Notes under the pieces: generated by a model
The model's input: only the letters and a program-made list of their open reading frames with translations
The model's database searches: none
What the model was told of the DNA's origin: nothing
In this document: piece after piece, positions 60,997-64,000 of the stretch
How the letters are laid out: every line of letters starts with the position of its first letter
How positions within the stretch are numbered: the stretch's first letter is position 1
Position numbers and translations under genes: made by a program
Source: CBDHDN01 sp965261585
GTDB taxonomy: Bacteria; Pseudomonadota; Alphaproteobacteria; UBA6615
NCBI GenBank assembly: GCA_965261585.1
Contig: CBDHDN010000029.1
Span: forward strand, 62,001 to 126,000
Direction: 5' to 3'
DNA: 64,000 nt

Positions 60997-63900
60997 ATGC
61001 TCGACGCCCATCCGGCGCCGGACGCGCACGCGCGTCCGCCCCTTCCCGCGCCCGCCATCGACCCGCACGCATCGCCGGCCCGTCCGGTCGCCGGCGACGC
61101 CCTGTTCGCCGCGGCCCGGAGTCTGCTGCCGGTCCTGGAGACCGGCCGGCCGCTCGATGCCACAACCCTCCGGGATGCGATGACCAGGGCCTTCGGCGCA
61201 TCGGACGCTTCCGGCGCCTGGGTGTGGAAGGACGCCTACGAGGCCGCCGAGGCCGCCGTCGTGCTGTTCGTGCAGCGCTACGGCCGGGCCATGCGCCAAC
61301 GTGCGGGCGCCGGCGCGGACGGCCCGCGCCGCATGCTGGCAATGCTCGACGCGGTCGCCGCGCTCGAACCCTCGCATACGAAGCGCTCGGAAGAGCAGAT
61401 CCGCCTGCAGCAGTTCTCGACGCCGCTGCCGCTCGCCTATGCCGCCCTTCGGGCCGCCGAAACCCGCCCGGGCGACACCGTGCTGGAACCCTCGGCCGGC
61501 ACCGGCATGCTGGCGGTGATGGCGGAGTGCGCGCTCGGCAAGAGCGCCGCCGGCCATCTGCATCTCAACGAATACGCAGAGACCCGCGCCCGCCTCCTGA
61601 CCCGGCTCTTCCCGCAGGCGGTCACGACCGCCTTCAACGCGGAAGCCATCGCCGACCGGCTTCACGACGCGGCGCCCACGGTGGTGATCATGAACCCGCC
61701 GTTCTCCGCGACGCCGGGCGTCGACCGCATCCGCCACGATGCCGATCTGCGCCATCTCCGCTCGGCATTTTCGATGCTGCCGCCGGGCGGGCGACTTGCC
61801 GCCATCGCCTCGGCCCACTGCGTCCCCGGCGACGCCGCCTGGCGGGACGCCTTCGATTCCGTCGAGGGCGGCGCCCGCACCGTCTTCACCATGGCCATCG
61901 ACGGCCGCGCCTATGCCAGGCGCGGCACCGGCTTCGACACCCGGCTCACCGTGATCGAGCGCTCGTCCGCGCCCGGACTCGACATCGACCGGGAGGCCCG
62001 CGCCGCCGACGCCGCCGAACTGCTCGACGCCGTCATCGCACATGTGCCGCCCAGGCTCCCGATCGGCCCGCACCCCGTCCGGTCCGTCCCGACGGGCCCG
62101 GGACGCGACCTGTTCGGCAAGCCTGTCGCCGCGCCGGCCGGCAAGCCCGGCGCGGGAGGTGGCTCCGCCGCCGCGCCCGCTACCGCCCATGACTGGGGGC
62201 CCGTCGCCGAGCTCGCCGTCGAGACCGGCGCCCCCGACACCGCTACGGACGCCGACGCCGCCGGCGATTCGCCTGCCGAGGCCAATGCCGGCCCCTACGA
62301 TCCGTGGCGGCCGGCCGCGGTGCGGGTGCCGGGCGCGATCGCCCATCCCACGCCGCTCGTGCAGTCCGCCGCCATGGCGGCCGTGCCGCATCCCGTGCCG
62401 GCATACCGGCCGATGTTGCCGGAGCGCGTGGTAACGGAGGGCCTTCTGTCCGACGCCCAGCTCGAGAGCATCGTGCTGGCGGGCGAAGCCCAGGCCCGCC
62501 ATCTCGCCGCCGACTACCGGATCGGCGCGGGCTGGGAGACCGTGCAGCGCTGCCCGGAGGAGGACGGCGACGACGATTACGCCAGTGCCGATCCCACCGA
62601 TGTCACCGACGACGGCGAGGTGCTGTCCGCCCCCGTGCGCTTCCGGCGCGGCTGGATGCTGGGCGACGGCACCGGGGCGGGCAAGGGCCGCCAGGTCGCC
62701 GCCATCGTGCTCGACAACTGGCTGCGCGGCCGCAAGCGCGCCCTCTGGCTCTCGCAGTCCGACAAGTTGGTCGAGGACGCGCGGCGCGACTGGTGCGCCT
62801 TGGGCGGGCGCGAGGACGACGTGATCGCGCTCGGCAGGTTCCGCCAGGGCGCGGAGATCCCCCTCTCCGAGGGCATCCTCTTCGCCACCTACGCGACGCT
62901 GCGCTCGCCGGCCCGCCAGGGGAAGACCTCGCGCCTCGACCAGATCGTCGCCTGGCTCGCCGGCTCACTGGACGGGGACGACCGCCACGGCTTCGACGGT
63001 GCGGTGATTTTCGACGAAGCCCATGCCATGGCCAACGCCGCCGGCTCGAAGGGCAGCCGCGGCGAGGTCAAGCCGTCCCAGCAGGGCCGCGCCGGGCTGC
63101 GCCTCCAGAACGCGCTGCCGGATGCACGCATCGCCTATGTGTCGGCGACCGGCGCGACGACGGTGCCGGGCCTCGCCTATGCCGGCCGTCTGGGATTGTG
63201 GGCCGCCGGCGAGACGCCCTTCGAAACCCGCGTCGAGTTCGTCACCGCCATGGAAGCGGGCGGCGTCGCGGCGATGGAGGTGGTCGCGCGCGACCTGAAG
63301 GCGCTCGGCCTCTACCAGGCAAGGGCGCTCTCCTATGACGGGGTCGAGGTCGAGACCCTCGAACATCCCCTGACGCCCGAACAGCGGCGCATCTACGACG
63401 CCTATGCCGGCGCCTTCAAGGTCATCCACAGGAACATCCAGGAGGCGCTGAAGGCGACCGGTATCGTCGACGGCGAGGACACGCTCAACAGGAACGCCAA
63501 GTCGGCGGCCATGTCGGCCTTCGAGGGCGCCAAGCAGCGCTTCTTCGGCCATCTGCTGACCGCCATGAAGTGCCCCTCGCTGATCCGTGCGATCGAGGCC
63601 GATCTCGACGCCGGGCGGTCGGCGGTCGTCCAGCTGGTCTCGACCGGCGAGGCGCTGATGGAACGCCGCATCGCCGAGATCCCCGCGTCCGAATGGGACG
63701 ACCTCTCCGTCGACCTCACGCCGCGCGAGACCGTGATCGAGTTCCTGGCCCATGCCTTCCCGGTCCAGCTCCAGGAGCCCTTCACCGACGAGGGCGGCAA
63801 CCTGTTCTCGCGGCCGGTGTTCGACGATGACGGCAATCCCGTGCTCTGCCGGGAGGCGGTCGCGAAGCGCGACGCGCTGATCGAGAAGCTCGCGGCGCTC

Positions 63901-64000
63901 CCGCCGGTGCCCTCGGCGCTCGACCAGATCGTGCAGCATTTCGGGCACGAGGCGGTCGCGGAAGTCACCGGGCGCTCGCGCCGGGTGCTGCGGATTTCCG
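60997..64000 (+). CDS. Strawberry-notch-type helicase with N-terminal adenine methyltransferase, 5' part
   Basis: A very large protein open to the window end (1001 codons visible), from ATG 60997 behind CACGGAG. An N-terminal N6-adenine methyltransferase-like domain has Q-Q-F-S-T-P-L-P-L-A-Y (about 138-148), L-E-P-S-A-G-T-G (163-170) and N-P-P-F (233-236). After a Pro/Ala-rich linker comes a superfamily 2 helicase: Walker A-like G-D-G-T-G-A-G-K-G-R-Q (556-566) and D-E-A-H (673-676), then Y-V-S-A-T-G-A-T. The G-D-G-T-G-x-G-K-G-R-Q form is typical of Strawberry-notch proteins; phage P1 DarB, an anti-restriction protein, combines methyltransferase and helicase parts similarly. Likely acts on incoming DNA; that role is inferred. 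Confidence 0.85.
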   Translation, partial: MLDAHPAPDAHARPPLPAPAIDPHASPARPVAGDALFAAARSLLPVLETGRPLDATTLRDAMTRAFGASDASGAWVWKDAYEAAEAAVVLFVQRYGRAMRQRAGAGADGPRRMLAMLDAVAALEPSHTKRSEEQIRLQQFSTPLPLAYAALRAAETRPGDTVLEPSAGTGMLAVMAECALGKSAAGHLHLNEYAETRARLLTRLFPQAVTTAFNAEAIADRLHDAAPTVVIMNPPFSATPGVDRIRHDADLRHLRSAFSMLPPGGRLAAIASAHCVPGDAAWRDAFDSVEGGARTVFTMAIDGRAYARRGTGFDTRLTVIERSSAPGLDIDREARAADAAELLDAVIAHVPPRLPIGPHPVRSVPTGPGRDLFGKPVAAPAGKPGAGGGSAAAPATAHDWGPVAELAVETGAPDTATDADAAGDSPAEANAGPYDPWRPAAVRVPGAIAHPTPLVQSAAMAAVPHPVPAYRPMLPERVVTEGLLSDAQLESIVLAGEAQARHLAADYRIGAGWETVQRCPEEDGDDDYASADPTDVTDDGEVLSAPVRFRRGWMLGDGTGAGKGRQVAAIVLDNWLRGRKRALWLSQSDKLVEDARRDWCALGGREDDVIALGRFRQGAEIPLSEGILFATYATLRSPARQGKTSRLDQIVAWLAGSLDGDDRHGFDGAVIFDEAHAMANAAGSKGSRGEVKPSQQGRAGLRLQNALPDARIAYVSATGATTVPGLAYAGRLGLWAAGETPFETRVEFVTAMEAGGVAAMEVVARDLKALGLYQARALSYDGVEVETLEHPLTPEQRRIYDAYAGAFKVIHRNIQEALKATGIVDGEDTLNRNAKSAAMSAFEGAKQRFFGHLLTAMKCPSLIRAIEADLDAGRSAVVQLVSTGEALMERRIAEIPASEWDDLSVDLTPRETVIEFLAHAFPVQLQEPFTDEGGNLFSRPVFDDDGNPVLCREAVAKRDALIEKLAALPPVPSALDQIVQHFGHEAVAEVTGRSRRVLRIS

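Noticed and set aside
60970..62502. 510-codon open frame on the minus strand
   Set aside because: Antisense of the methyltransferase domain of the Strawberry-notch-type protein.
1..64000. CRISPR arrays, rRNA and tRNA genes
   Set aside because: I saw no regularly spaced repeats and no cloverleaf-like or rRNA sequence on reading; a covariance-model scan would be needed to exclude a tRNA with certainty.

Overview
The window is high-GC DNA from an alphaproteobacterium. Supporting signs are a GTTC-N7-GTTC type SOS box in front of dinB, a DUF1127 small protein, a GcvA-type LysR regulator, malate synthase G and the overall gene style. The exact order is not decidable here. The chromosome-like part is heavily loaded with insertion sequences, and seven genes carry single-base frameshifts (OsmC, a GT39-like transferase twice, a GT2, DUF2958, RadC and a papain-like protein). 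Either the genome is decaying or the assembly keeps indel errors.

Layout. 1-11.3 kb holds housekeeping and metabolic genes: the start of a GspD secretin, a truncated cytochrome c, RlpA, an N,N-dimethylformamidase large-subunit homologue, GDPD, OsmC, GFA and malate synthase G. A membrane-protein gene here is split by an ISNCY/IS1202-like element with a 17-bp target duplication. 11.6-16.6 kb holds an HU-like gene whose stop codon is the landing site of nested IS630 and IS1380 elements, then dinB with its SOS box and a patch of hairpin repeats. 16.7-26.2 kb holds an FAD oxidoreductase and a surface-polysaccharide cluster (GT39-like, GT4, RgpF-like, methyltransferase, GT2, Wzx-like flippase, DPM-like GT2). 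26.4-34.2 kb holds a secernin-type peptidase, a Rieske oxygenase and two tandem copies of one IS, the second interrupted by an IS256-family element. 34.6-46.1 kb holds a PhyH dioxygenase split by an IS3-like element, a flippase-like membrane protein, a CDP-alcohol phosphatidyltransferase, EamA transporters, a second IS1380, GST, GcvA-like regulator and a two-subunit 3-oxoacid CoA-transferase.

46.2-52.3 kb is a recombinase-in-trio (RIT) element: three overlapping tyrosine recombinase genes bounded by 86-bp perfect inverted repeats. Outside these lie two direct copies of a 13-6-13 palindrome that looks like a recombination core. The element sits between two different, convergent IS110 transposase genes and supplies the same C-terminal tail to both.

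52.4-64 kb is a plasmid/ICE-like accessory block, all on the + strand: a HigB/HigA-type toxin-antitoxin pair, an N-terminally truncated ParB-like protein, a GHKL ATPase, several small uncharacterised proteins that share a GGR(V) beta-motif, DUF2958, a RadC/JAB protein, a possible papain-like protein, and a very large methyltransferase-helicase of the bacterial Strawberry-notch type, related in architecture to phage P1 DarB. Genes in this block are separated by strong GC hairpins. It is the best candidate for an under-described system: GHKL ATPase, helicase/methyltransferase, JAB and ParB-like proteins together suggest DNA processing or anti-restriction during transfer. That function is inferred, not shown.
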